This document shows, piece after piece, positions 11,487-18,818 of a stretch of 64,000 nucleotides of DNA; position 1 is the stretch's first letter, and each line of letters opens with the position of its first letter. The position numbers and the translations under genes were made by a program. The DNA lies in NCBI GenBank assembly GCA_963762545.1, contig CAVXLC010000001.1:558001-622000 (forward strand), given 5' to 3'. The DNA comes from JABFSM01 sp963762545. Its GTDB lineage: Bacteria > Gemmatimonadota > Gemmatimonadetes > Gemmatimonadales > GWC2-71-9. The notes under the pieces are model-generated. The model saw only the letters and a list, made by a program, of their open reading frames with translations. It made no database searches and was not told where the DNA came from.

Positions 11487-11921
11487 TCAGGAGGTACGGC
11501 GCTTTTCCAGCAGGTACCAGGTGCGCCCGCCGATGTATCCCTCGCGGCTGACGATGCGCTGCCAGCCCATCACCGAGAGAATGGCCTCTTCTTCCATGTT
11601 GTCGGTCCAGAACTCCAGCAGGTGCGCGCCCTGCTCGGCGGCCCTGGTTTCGAATGCGGAGAGGAGCCGGTGGGCGTGTCCCTGATGGCGTTCGCGCGGG
11701 AGGACGCCGATGTCGATCACCTGGGCGACGCCGCCGCGGAACGTCCAGCGGAGGCCGCCGATCCAGTCTCCGATTTCGTCGGAGAGGACCAGATGCCGCT
11801 CCTGCACGGCATCGTCGGCGCGACCGTCGTCGTACCGCTCGGTGAGGTCGTCCAGCCAGGCGGCGAACTCCTCACCCTCGTCCATTTCCCTGATGGTCAG
11901 CTCCCGCTCGTCCTGTACCAT
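11487..11921 (-). CDS. GNAT-family N-acetyltransferase
   Basis: This 144-residue protein has a GNAT acetyl-CoA fold. The V-L-P-R-E-R-H-Q-G-H-A-H-R-L-L segment near residues 73-87 fits motif A, where Q-G-H-A stands in for the usual Q/R-x-x-G-x-G/A pyrophosphate loop. F-W-T-D-N and the following helix match motif B. The substrate is unknown. The acidic N-terminus (D-E-R-E-L-T-I-R-E-M-D-E-G-E-E) is unusual but fits a first strand and helix. It heads a leftward group with yggT and yggU and follows a small exported protein gene by 53 bases. Confidence 0.75.
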   Translation of the reverse strand: MVQDERELTIREMDEGEEFAAWLDDLTERYDDGRADDAVQERHLVLSDEIGDWIGGLRWTFRGGVAQVIDIGVLPRERHQGHAHRLLSAFETRAAEQGAHLLEFWTDNMEEEAILSVMGWQRIVSREGYIGGRTWYLLEKRRTS

Positions 11922-11974
11922 AGCCTCCTAATTCCTGCGGATTGTCGAGCAGGGTTTCTGCATACGTCGTGCCG

Positions 11975-12250
11975 TTACCGGGTCCGGCACTGTCGGGTGA
12001 CCGGAGCGATGTTTCCGCAGGCGATCGTGGCATTCATACCGGCCGCAAGTGGGCCGCACGCCGTGGTTTGGGCGCTTTGGGCCGCGCTCTTCTCATCGTC
12101 CCCGGAGGCGGTGGCGCAATTCCGGCCATTTGCGAATTCGACACAGACGTGACACTCGACTTTCTGGGCGGAGACAGTTGACCATGCCAGGAAGGCCACA
12201 AACCCCAGAATGCCGAGGATGACGATGAGCCTGCTGCCGGTTTTGGTCAC
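11975..12250 (-). CDS. Small exported cysteine-rich protein, unknown
   Basis: The protein has 91 residues. The first ~28 form a signal peptide or membrane anchor ending V-S-A-Q-K. The rest has six Cys, starting with E-C-H-V-C-V-E-F and followed by single Cys near residues 45, 65, 77 and 88. The even number suggests disulfides or metal binding outside the cytoplasm. The GTG start at 12250 has a good GGAGAG site. Its start faces the divergent His/Cys-rich gene only ~41 bases away, so the two may share control. I do not recognise the family. Confidence 0.6.
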   Translation of the reverse strand: MTKTGSRLIVILGILGFVAFLAWSTVSAQKVECHVCVEFANGRNCATASGDDEKSAAQSAQTTACGPLAAGMNATIACGNIAPVTRQCRTR

Positions 12251-12291
12251 GATTTCTCTCCGTCGGGGTGCCGGAACAGCCTCCGGTCACT

Positions 12292-12684
12292 ATGGTTCAG
12301 ACGATGCGGAAAACGCGCAGGATTCACGCGATGGTGGCCGGTCTTGTCGCGGCAGCGCTCATGCTGCCGGGAGCGCTGCCCCACCGTCAGGGCGAGCATT
12401 GTACCGGCGTCATGGCGTCCGGGACGCAGCCGCACGACGGCAGCCACGGTGCGATGCCGAATAATAGCCCGGATCACCGGCAGGACTCCTGTCCCCACTG
12501 TCCGGCGGACCGATGCGCCCTCCAGTCGAGCTGTGCGTCCCTCATTCCCGGGCTGGTGGTTCAGGCCGTCCGGTTGTCTCCGGTGATCCCGGCGGTGCTG
12601 CCGGAGCAGGACGCAACCCGACTGCTCCCGGCCTCGAGGGAACCTCCCACCCCTCCTCCTCAGAGCCTTCTCCGATTCGTGTGA
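12292..12684 (+). CDS. Small exported His/Cys-rich protein, unknown
   Basis: The protein has about 130 residues. A basic N-region (M-R-K-T-R-R) and hydrophobic stretch form a signal peptide ending near G-A-L-P-H. The mature part is dense in possible metal ligands: H-R-Q-G-E-H-C, H-D-G-S-H-G-A-M, D-H-R-Q-D-S-C-P-H-C-P and two more Cys, then a hydrophobic stretch and a proline-rich tail. The start is uncertain: GTG 12268, ATG 12292 and ATG 12304 all lack a clear ribosome site. It resembles the small Cys/His exported proteins seen near copper genes, but no family is assigned. It probably forms a unit with the next two genes. Confidence 0.55.
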   Translation: MVQTMRKTRRIHAMVAGLVAAALMLPGALPHRQGEHCTGVMASGTQPHDGSHGAMPNNSPDHRQDSCPHCPADRCALQSSCASLIPGLVVQAVRLSPVIPAVLPEQDATRLLPASREPPTPPPQSLLRFV

Positions 12685-12720
12685 GCCGTACAATTCTCAC
12701 CTTGGCGGAAAGAGGGCTTC

Positions 12721-13506
12721 GTGAAGTTCCGGTTCACGCTACTGGCATCGGCGAGCTTCGCCGTGCCGGCGGCGGCACAAATCGACTATCGCAATCTCGA
12801 TCAGAGCCGACCCACCTCGGTTGAGGACGCCTATCCGCTCGAGCGGTACGGTTTCGAGCTGAGTGCCGGGTACCGGCGCAGCGGCGCCGGCGGGGGTGGG
12901 CGGGATCTGCTGGCGCCGGAGCTGGTCTACGGAATTGCCAGGGGCGCCCAGGCGGCCGTGCGCCTGCCGTGGGTGATTCGCGGTGGAGCGGGGACGGCGG
13001 GATTGGCGGGTGCCGATCTGTCTCTGCTGGTCAATTTCTCGACCGAGCGTCCCAAGCTTCCGGGACTCTCCGCTCGCATAGACGCCTCGCTTCCGGTGGG
13101 AGTTGCGGGTGGCCACGGTGTCGGGGTTGCCCTGACGGGGCTCGCGACCCGTTCCTTCGGCACCCGACGGATTCATCTCAACGGCTCCGTGGCCCTCGGC
13201 CTGCCCGAGGCTCCCGGAGCGGCGGATCCGTTGCCGCGCTGGTGGCTCGGTCTCGCGGTGGACCAGACGCTGATCCGCCACAGCACATTGCTGGTCGGCG
13301 AGGCGTCGATTTCCTCGGCGCGGGGTGGCGTGCGGCCCGGATATGCGGTCGGGTTCGGGATCCGGCGGCAGCTGCTGCCGACCCTGGTAGGGGACGTGGG
13401 GCTGGGCTGGGATTTCAAGCCACACGTCCGTGGGGAATTCGATCTCACGATCGGGCTCTCCCACTCCTTTGCGCTGGCCTTCCTCATGCCGATCCGGTCC
13501 CGATGA
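12721..13506 (+). CDS. Probable outer-membrane beta-barrel protein
   Basis: The protein has 261 residues with a signal peptide ending A-A-A-Q. The mature part is a series of short alternating strands rich in Gly and aromatics, as in outer-membrane barrels of the porin/transporter type. Examples are F-E-L-S-A-G-Y, L-L-V-N-F-S and the C-terminal H-S-F-A-L-A-F. The GTG start at 12721 follows a GAGG site. Its stop overlaps the next start (ATGA), so it is in an operon with the Met-rich exported protein. Transport of a metal or small solute is possible but only inferred from neighbours. Confidence 0.65.
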   Translation: MKFRFTLLASASFAVPAAAQIDYRNLDQSRPTSVEDAYPLERYGFELSAGYRRSGAGGGGRDLLAPELVYGIARGAQAAVRLPWVIRGGAGTAGLAGADLSLLVNFSTERPKLPGLSARIDASLPVGVAGGHGVGVALTGLATRSFGTRRIHLNGSVALGLPEAPGAADPLPRWWLGLAVDQTLIRHSTLLVGEASISSARGGVRPGYAVGFGIRRQLLPTLVGDVGLGWDFKPHVRGEFDLTIGLSHSFALAFLMPIRSR

Positions 13507-14480
13507 AACGGCTGCTCATGATCGCCCTGCTGATGGCCATGAGCCGGCCTGTCTCGGCTCAGCGCCGGGACGACCTGGCGTATTACCCGGGCAGTTTCAA
13601 CTGGAGCTTCCTGCGCCGGTACCCGGAAGCGGCGCGGCTCTTCAATGCATTCGATTACGGTCACGCCGTGTTGTACGAGCGGCTGTGGGCCGACCCCGCG
13701 ACGGCCGCCAAGCGGCTGGAGAAGGACTTCGAATTCCTGACTCACGATCTGCTCCGGCACCCACCGCGATTCTCCATCGCCGAAGAGGCGGTGATGCCGT
13801 CCTACGCCCGACTGGTCTGGAAGGCCAAGCAGATGTTCGACTGGGCTCACCTGCTCCACCGCCAGATCTACGATGTCTATTCCGACGAGCGGATCGCGCC
13901 CGAACGGAAGGGAGCGCTGGTCGAGCGCCTCACCGACTACTACCTGAGCAATCAGGCGCTGGCCTTCTCCAGCGTGCCGAAGGCGATGTCGCTGATGGAC
14001 GACGCCGCCTACAGCCAGGTGTTTCGCACCCAAGACCCCGGGTTCAACGGATTGATCTGGGCCTATCACTGGCTGCAGGTGGGGTTGTACGAGCCGCTGC
14101 TCGGCGCCGACTCGCCTTCGGCTCGCCAGGCGGGAGTCGCCCAGACGCTGGCCCATTTCTGGAAAATGGTCGACACCCCGGGGGGCTTTCCCGAGGCGAT
14201 GCCGATGACCGCCGCGGTGGCGCCGCGATTCACCGCCCGGCATCCGCGCGCCGCCGCCATCTTCGACAATCTCCACATGATGCACGACATCATCTCCGAC
14301 ATTCTGCTCTCGGACCGGGTGCCACGCCGACTCAAGGCGACGACCATCGAGGCGGCGCTCGCCGAATTCCGGGACGGGTCGAAGAACGTGATGTCGACGG
14401 AGGAATGGATGGGAATGGCGGAGATGATGGGGGGGGCAGCGCGGATGGGGGGCGTAGCGTGGCCGCCCCCCATCCGATAA
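13503..14480 (+). CDS. Exported protein of unknown function with Met-rich C-terminus
   Basis: The protein has 325 residues with a signal peptide ending V-S-A-Q. The mature part is mostly helical and aromatic-rich, with repeated acidic, His and Trp residues (for example W-A-H-L-L-H-R-Q, N-L-H-M-M-H-D-I-I-S-D), and ends in a Met-dense tail (V-M-S-T-E-E-W-M-G-M-A-E-M-M-G-G-A-A-R-M). Met clusters and H-M-M-H are typical of copper(I) or silver binding outside the cytoplasm. I recognise no family. The ATG overlaps the stop of the barrel gene, so the two are probably translated together. Confidence 0.6.
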   Translation: MKRLLMIALLMAMSRPVSAQRRDDLAYYPGSFNWSFLRRYPEAARLFNAFDYGHAVLYERLWADPATAAKRLEKDFEFLTHDLLRHPPRFSIAEEAVMPSYARLVWKAKQMFDWAHLLHRQIYDVYSDERIAPERKGALVERLTDYYLSNQALAFSSVPKAMSLMDDAAYSQVFRTQDPGFNGLIWAYHWLQVGLYEPLLGADSPSARQAGVAQTLAHFWKMVDTPGGFPEAMPMTAAVAPRFTARHPRAAAIFDNLHMMHDIISDILLSDRVPRRLKATTIEAALAEFRDGSKNVMSTEEWMGMAEMMGGAARMGGVAWPPPIR

Positions 14481-14486
14481 GGCGGA

Positions 14487-15194
14487 CTATCCCTGGCGCA
14501 TGGCCTGGTAGAGCACCGGAAGGGCTCCGATGAGCCACACGATGGCGGCACCGGCCACGGCCTGGGCCGTGCTGGTCTTGGCGATCACCTTGATGCCGAT
14601 CGCGATCAGCACGGTGACCCAAATGGTGAAGACGTCCACCCGCCCCAGCAGGGCGAGCAGATAGCCGTTGGTCGTGGCAGGGTCAAGGAACCGCCCCAGA
14701 CCCAGACTGATGCTGTATCGGGAGGTGAGTTTGGACTCGTCCATCAGCAGGGCCTGCACGGCGCCCACGATGGAGTCCACCAGGCGGGGGAACATCGCGA
14801 ACGTCGCGATGGTGACGCCCTGCGCGTAGTTGAGCGCACCGCCGACCACCTTGGTCACCAGAAAGATCACCAGTCCCAGGATGAACGGTGCGATCGTGAC
14901 GGCGATGAGGATGAAGATCGGCGCGAACATGGAGCCGAACTTCTTGGCCGCCTCGATCTGCTCCGGCGTCATGTTGGGATTGGCCTTCATGGCGCCGGCC
15001 ATTCCCTTGGTGAATTCGGCGTCCATGATGGGGGCCATGGCGGACTTGGTCGCGAAGAACAGGATCGCGCTCAGGATCACGATGACCAGCAGGGCCTGCC
15101 CGAATTTTCCGTCGCTCCGGCGGGTGAAGAGCGCGGTGGGCGACACGAACACATCGAGATAGTCGTCGAGACGGGATGGGGCGGCTTCGCTCAT
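14487..15194 (-). CDS. Yip1-domain integral membrane protein
   Basis: The protein has 235 residues and about five membrane segments after a ~45-residue cytoplasmic start. It opens with D-D-Y-L-D-V-F-V-S-P-T-A-L-F, a typical beginning of bacterial Yip1-like (PF04893) proteins, followed by helix blocks around V-I-V-I-L-S-A-I-L-F and A-P-F-I-L-G-L-V-I-F. Function in bacteria is unknown. I chose the ATG at 15194 for its GGAG site; the frame upstream of it is not protein-like. The gene ends six bases from the convergent Met-rich gene and follows a lipoprotein gene by 37 bases. Confidence 0.75.
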   Translation of the reverse strand: MSEAAPSRLDDYLDVFVSPTALFTRRSDGKFGQALLVIVILSAILFFATKSAMAPIMDAEFTKGMAGAMKANPNMTPEQIEAAKKFGSMFAPIFILIAVTIAPFILGLVIFLVTKVVGGALNYAQGVTIATFAMFPRLVDSIVGAVQALLMDESKLTSRYSISLGLGRFLDPATTNGYLLALLGRVDVFTIWVTVLIAIGIKVIAKTSTAQAVAGAAIVWLIGALPVLYQAMRQG

Positions 15195-15231
15195 GATGGC
15201 TCCGGGTCGAGGTTGCGTCGCGTCCGGGATG

Positions 15232-15630
15232 TTACGAACAGGGGCTCTGGCCCAGTGGGGAGATGCCCGGGGTCGCCTCGGGCTCCACGCCATCTTCCAC
15301 CGGTATGGCCGCCGCACGCCACCCGCTCTTGAACCGTACGGTGAGGCGGTGGCCCAGCGGATCGGCATCCACGGTTTCCACGTCGGTAAAGCGCCGGGCG
15401 AAACAGGCGGCCTTGTCGGCCTGATCGGTAAAGCCCGCGGAGTCCTCCGTCATCTTCCACTTGGCGAGCGAACGCCCGATTGCCACCATTTCCGCCTGTT
15501 CGCGGCCGTACCGGGCGAACTGCTCGGCCGGCACCAGGCCGCCCTGGCGCAGCAGGGGGGCGTAGTTGTCGTACGGGCGGCACGCTCCCATCGAGAGGGC
15601 GGCAACACCGGCAAGCGCGAGTCGGCGCAT
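15232..15630 (-). CDS. Small lipoprotein, unknown function
   Basis: The protein has 132 residues with a lipobox (L-S-M-G-A-C) at about residues 12-17, so it should be lipidated at Cys17 and held at a membrane. The mature domain is small, with a charged middle (A-E-M-V-A-I-G-R-S-L-A-K-W) and a pair of distant Cys (~75 and ~131). I know no family for it. It is divergent from the prolyl oligopeptidase gene across a 104-base gap and lies just upstream of the Yip1-like gene, suggesting co-transcription with that gene. Confidence 0.65.
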   Translation of the reverse strand: MRRLALAGVAALSMGACRPYDNYAPLLRQGGLVPAEQFARYGREQAEMVAIGRSLAKWKMTEDSAGFTDQADKAACFARRFTDVETVDADPLGHRLTVRFKSGWRAAAIPVEDGVEPEATPGISPLGQSPCS

Positions 15631-15734
15631 GGCTGCTCTATCCGTGCGGGGGAAGCGCAGAATATAGCGACCGTCGGTATCTTGGGGGACCCGAACCGGT
15701 TCCCTCCGCTCCTGCCGACCCCCTGATCGTCATC

Positions 15735-17834
15735 ATGACCCTGACCGCTCGACCCGCCCTCCGCCGACCGCCGCCAACCCCCATGGGTCCCGTGGCCGAT
15801 GACTATCACGGGGTCCGGGTGGCCGATCCCTACCGATGGCTGGAGGATCCGGATGCCCCCGACACCACCGCGTGGGTCCGCTCGCAGAACGAGGTGACCT
15901 TCGACTATCTCCAGGGACTGCCCGAGCGCGAGCCGATCCGGCGACGGCTGACCGAGCTGCTCGACTACGAGCGGTACTCGGTGCCGGTGTCGCGGCGCGG
16001 CCGGCTGTTCTTCTTCCGGAACGACGGGCTCCAAAATCAGGCCCCGCTCTACGTCCAGGAAACGCTCGAAGATTCACCGCGGCTGCTGCTCGACCCGAAC
16101 CTGCTCTCCCCGGACGGGACCGTGGCGCTGGCGGTAACGGTGCCGAGCCCCGATGGCGGGCTGCTGCTCTACGGGACGTCCGCCAGCGGGTCCGACTGGA
16201 TGGACTTCCAGGTTCGCGACGTCGTGACGGCACGGGACCTCCCCGACCATCTCCGCTGGATCAAATTCTCCGACGGCGCCTGGACCAGAGACGGGAAGGG
16301 GTTCTTCTACGGCCGCTATCCCGAGCCCAAGCCGGGGGAGAGCCCGGTGGGCGCCCACCGGGACATGAAGCTCTACTACCATCGGCTCAGTACCACCCAG
16401 GACGCCGACGTGCTGGTCTATGAGCGGCCCGACCAGCCCGAGTGGGGATTCGGCGCCACGGTCACCGACGATGGCCGCTACCTGGTGGTGACCGTGACGC
16501 AGGGAACCGACACCCGAACCCGGGTCTACTTCTCCGACCTGGGTGATCCGGCCGCGCCGAATGTGGCGGCGCCGGTCCGGCCGCTGCTCGACGAGTTCGA
16601 CGCCGCCTACAACGTGCTCGGCAACGACGAGAGCGTGTTCTACTTCCAGACGACGCGCGACGCGCCCCGGTGGCGGATCATCGCGGTGGACGCGGCCAAG
16701 TCGGGCCCCCCGGAGCCGCGCGAGGTGGTGCCGCAGTCAACCGGGGTGCTGCAAGCCGCGGCGCTCTTCGGGCGGACGGTGGTGGCCAGCTATCTCCAGG
16801 ATGCGCATGCCGAGCTGCTGCGCTACGGGCTCGACGGACGGCCCCTGGGCGGGATTGCGCTGCCGGGCCTGGGCAGCGTGACCGGCCCCTCGGGAGAGCG
16901 GGAGGATTCGCAGATGTTCTACGCCTTCGCCTCCTACCTGCATCCCACCACGATCCTGCACTATGACGTCCAATCCGGCGTGAGCGGAGTCTTCAAGGCG
17001 CCTCGCGTGAAATTCGATCCCGGCCAGTACGAAACCCGCCAGGTGTTCTTTTCCAGCAGGGACGGCACCCGGGTCCCGATGTTCCTGACGCATCGGACCG
17101 GGCTGGCGCTCGATGGGCGGAACCGGACCCTGTTGTACGCCTATGGCGGGTTCGACATCTCGCTCACCCCGGCGTTTTCCGCCACCCTGATCCCGTGGCT
17201 GGAGCGGGGCGGCGTTTATGCAGTGGCAAACCTCCGCGGCGGCGGAGAATACGGCGAGGCATGGCACGAGGCGGGGATGTTCGAGAAGAAGCAGAACGTC
17301 TTCGATGATTTCATCGGCGCCGCGGAGTATCTGATCCACGAGGGCTATACCACGCCGTCCCGACTCGCAATCGAAGGCGGCTCCAACGGGGGACTCCTGG
17401 TCGGCGTGGCGATGACCCAGCGTCCGGATCTCTTCGGCGTGGCGCTTCCCGCCGTCGGCGTGCTGGACATGCTGCGCTTCCACAAGTTCACGATCGGCTG
17501 GGCCTGGGTCGCCGAGTACGGCTCGGCGGACAGGGCCAGCCAGTTTCCAGTGCTCAGGGCCTATTCCCCGCTGCATAACCTGACGCCGGGCACCGACTAC
17601 CCCGCCACCCTGATCACGACCGCCGATCACGACGACCGGGTCGTGCCGGCCCATTCGTTCAAGTTTGCGGCGGCGCTCCAGGCCGCAACCGCCTGGAAGC
17701 GACCGGCATACATCCGCATCGAGACCAAGGCGGGCCACGGGGCGGGCAAGCCCATCTCGAAGATCATCGAGGAACAAGCGGACATTTACGCCTTCGCGCT
17801 GGCCAACCTCGCCCCGTCCGGAGCGGTCCCGTGA
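15735..17834 (+). CDS. Prolyl oligopeptidase (S9 family)
   Basis: The protein has 699 residues, normal for prolyl endopeptidase. The N-terminus reads D-D-Y-H-G-V-x-V-A-D-P-Y-R-W-L-E-D, the family hallmark, followed by a beta-propeller. The C-terminal alpha/beta-hydrolase domain has G-G-S-N-G-G (Ser near 550), D-H-D-D-R-V-V-P (Asp near 634) and K-A-G-H-G (His near 667). It cleaves short peptides after proline. No signal peptide is seen, so it is probably cytoplasmic. The ATG at 15735 gives the normal start. The next gene begins inside its stop codon (GTGA). Confidence 0.93.
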   Translation: MTLTARPALRRPPPTPMGPVADDYHGVRVADPYRWLEDPDAPDTTAWVRSQNEVTFDYLQGLPEREPIRRRLTELLDYERYSVPVSRRGRLFFFRNDGLQNQAPLYVQETLEDSPRLLLDPNLLSPDGTVALAVTVPSPDGGLLLYGTSASGSDWMDFQVRDVVTARDLPDHLRWIKFSDGAWTRDGKGFFYGRYPEPKPGESPVGAHRDMKLYYHRLSTTQDADVLVYERPDQPEWGFGATVTDDGRYLVVTVTQGTDTRTRVYFSDLGDPAAPNVAAPVRPLLDEFDAAYNVLGNDESVFYFQTTRDAPRWRIIAVDAAKSGPPEPREVVPQSTGVLQAAALFGRTVVASYLQDAHAELLRYGLDGRPLGGIALPGLGSVTGPSGEREDSQMFYAFASYLHPTTILHYDVQSGVSGVFKAPRVKFDPGQYETRQVFFSSRDGTRVPMFLTHRTGLALDGRNRTLLYAYGGFDISLTPAFSATLIPWLERGGVYAVANLRGGGEYGEAWHEAGMFEKKQNVFDDFIGAAEYLIHEGYTTPSRLAIEGGSNGGLLVGVAMTQRPDLFGVALPAVGVLDMLRFHKFTIGWAWVAEYGSADRASQFPVLRAYSPLHNLTPGTDYPATLITTADHDDRVVPAHSFKFAAALQAATAWKRPAYIRIETKAGHGAGKPISKIIEEQADIYAFALANLAPSGAVP

Positions 17835-18763
17835 TCGGCCGGACCTTCACCGGGCTCGGTCTCGCGCTGGTCCTCTGGGCGGGCCCGGCGCCGGCCCAGG
17901 AGCCCGCCGGCCCGTTGGTGGTGTTCAACGCCGGGAGCCTGGCCTATCCGTTCCGCGCCCTGCTGGCCGCGTATCAGCGGTCTCACCCCGCGGTGCGGCC
18001 GATGCAGGAAAGCTCCGGCAGCCTGGAGGCCGCCCGCAAGCTCACGGAGCTGGGGAAGACTCCCGATATCGTGGCCGTGGCTGACTATGGGGTCATTGCC
18101 AAGGTGCTGATGCCGAGCCACGCCTCCTGGTATGTGACGTTCGCCTCCAACGCGATGGTGCTGGCGTACACCGCGCAATCGGCCGGCGCCGGCGAGATCA
18201 CCGGAGAGAACTGGTGGCGGATCCTGCTTCGGCCCGGGGTGCGGTCGGGTCACTCGGATCCCGCGCTCGATCCCAATGGGTATCGGGCCCTGATGGCGTA
18301 CCAGCTCGCCGAGGCTCACTATCACCAGCCCGGGCTGGCCGCGCGGCTCTCCGCGGCGGTCCTCCCCGGGTACATCCGCCCCAGCGAGGCTCAGCTCACC
18401 GGGCTGGTCCAGGCCGGCGAGCTGGACTACGCCTGGAGCTACCGCTCGCTGGCGGAGACCGCCGGGCTCAAGTGGGTCACGCTCCCCCCGGAAGTCGACC
18501 TGAGTGACCCCGCGCTGGCCTCCTGGTACGCCCGGGCCCAGGTACGGCTGCCGAGATCCCGGCCGGGAGATCGGGATTCGCTGGAGTTCCGCGGCGAGCC
18601 GATCGTGTATGCCCTCACGATTCCCACCGGCGCGCCGCATCCTGAGCTGGCCCGCTCATTTGCCCGTTTCGTCCTGTCGGTGGAGGGCCGGGCCATCCTG
18701 GCCCGGGCGGGGTTCCACCTGCTGCCGGCGCCGATCTTCGTGGGAACGGATCGAATTCGATGA
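17831..18763 (+). CDS. Tungstate/molybdate-type (WtpA/ModA-like) solute-binding protein, orphan
   Basis: The protein has 310 residues with a signal peptide ending A-P-A-Q. The mature start V-V-F-N-A-G-S-L-A-Y-P-F and the Q-E-S-S-G-S-L-E-A-A-R-K-L segment are characteristic of WtpA/ModA oxyanion-binding proteins. W-Y-V-T-F-A-S-N-A-M-V-L-A-Y-T and the later D-Y-A-W-S-Y-R-S segment also fit. It would capture tungstate or molybdate in the periplasm for an ABC importer. No cognate permease or ATPase is present in the window. The GTG start overlaps the stop of the peptidase gene. Confidence 0.82.
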   Translation: MIGRTFTGLGLALVLWAGPAPAQEPAGPLVVFNAGSLAYPFRALLAAYQRSHPAVRPMQESSGSLEAARKLTELGKTPDIVAVADYGVIAKVLMPSHASWYVTFASNAMVLAYTAQSAGAGEITGENWWRILLRPGVRSGHSDPALDPNGYRALMAYQLAEAHYHQPGLAARLSAAVLPGYIRPSEAQLTGLVQAGELDYAWSYRSLAETAGLKWVTLPPEVDLSDPALASWYARAQVRLPRSRPGDRDSLEFRGEPIVYALTIPTGAPHPELARSFARFVLSVEGRAILARAGFHLLPAPIFVGTDRIR

Positions 18764-18818
18764 TGATAGATTGGTGCGGCGACCGCACCGTCCCGCCACG
18801 ACCCCAGGAGAGAAATCC

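Noticed and set aside
15480..15734. Longer N-terminus for the prolyl oligopeptidase (open frame from 15480)
   Set aside because: The added residues are Arg/Gly/Pro-rich shadow of the lipoprotein gene, and the ATG at 15735 gives the normal family start.
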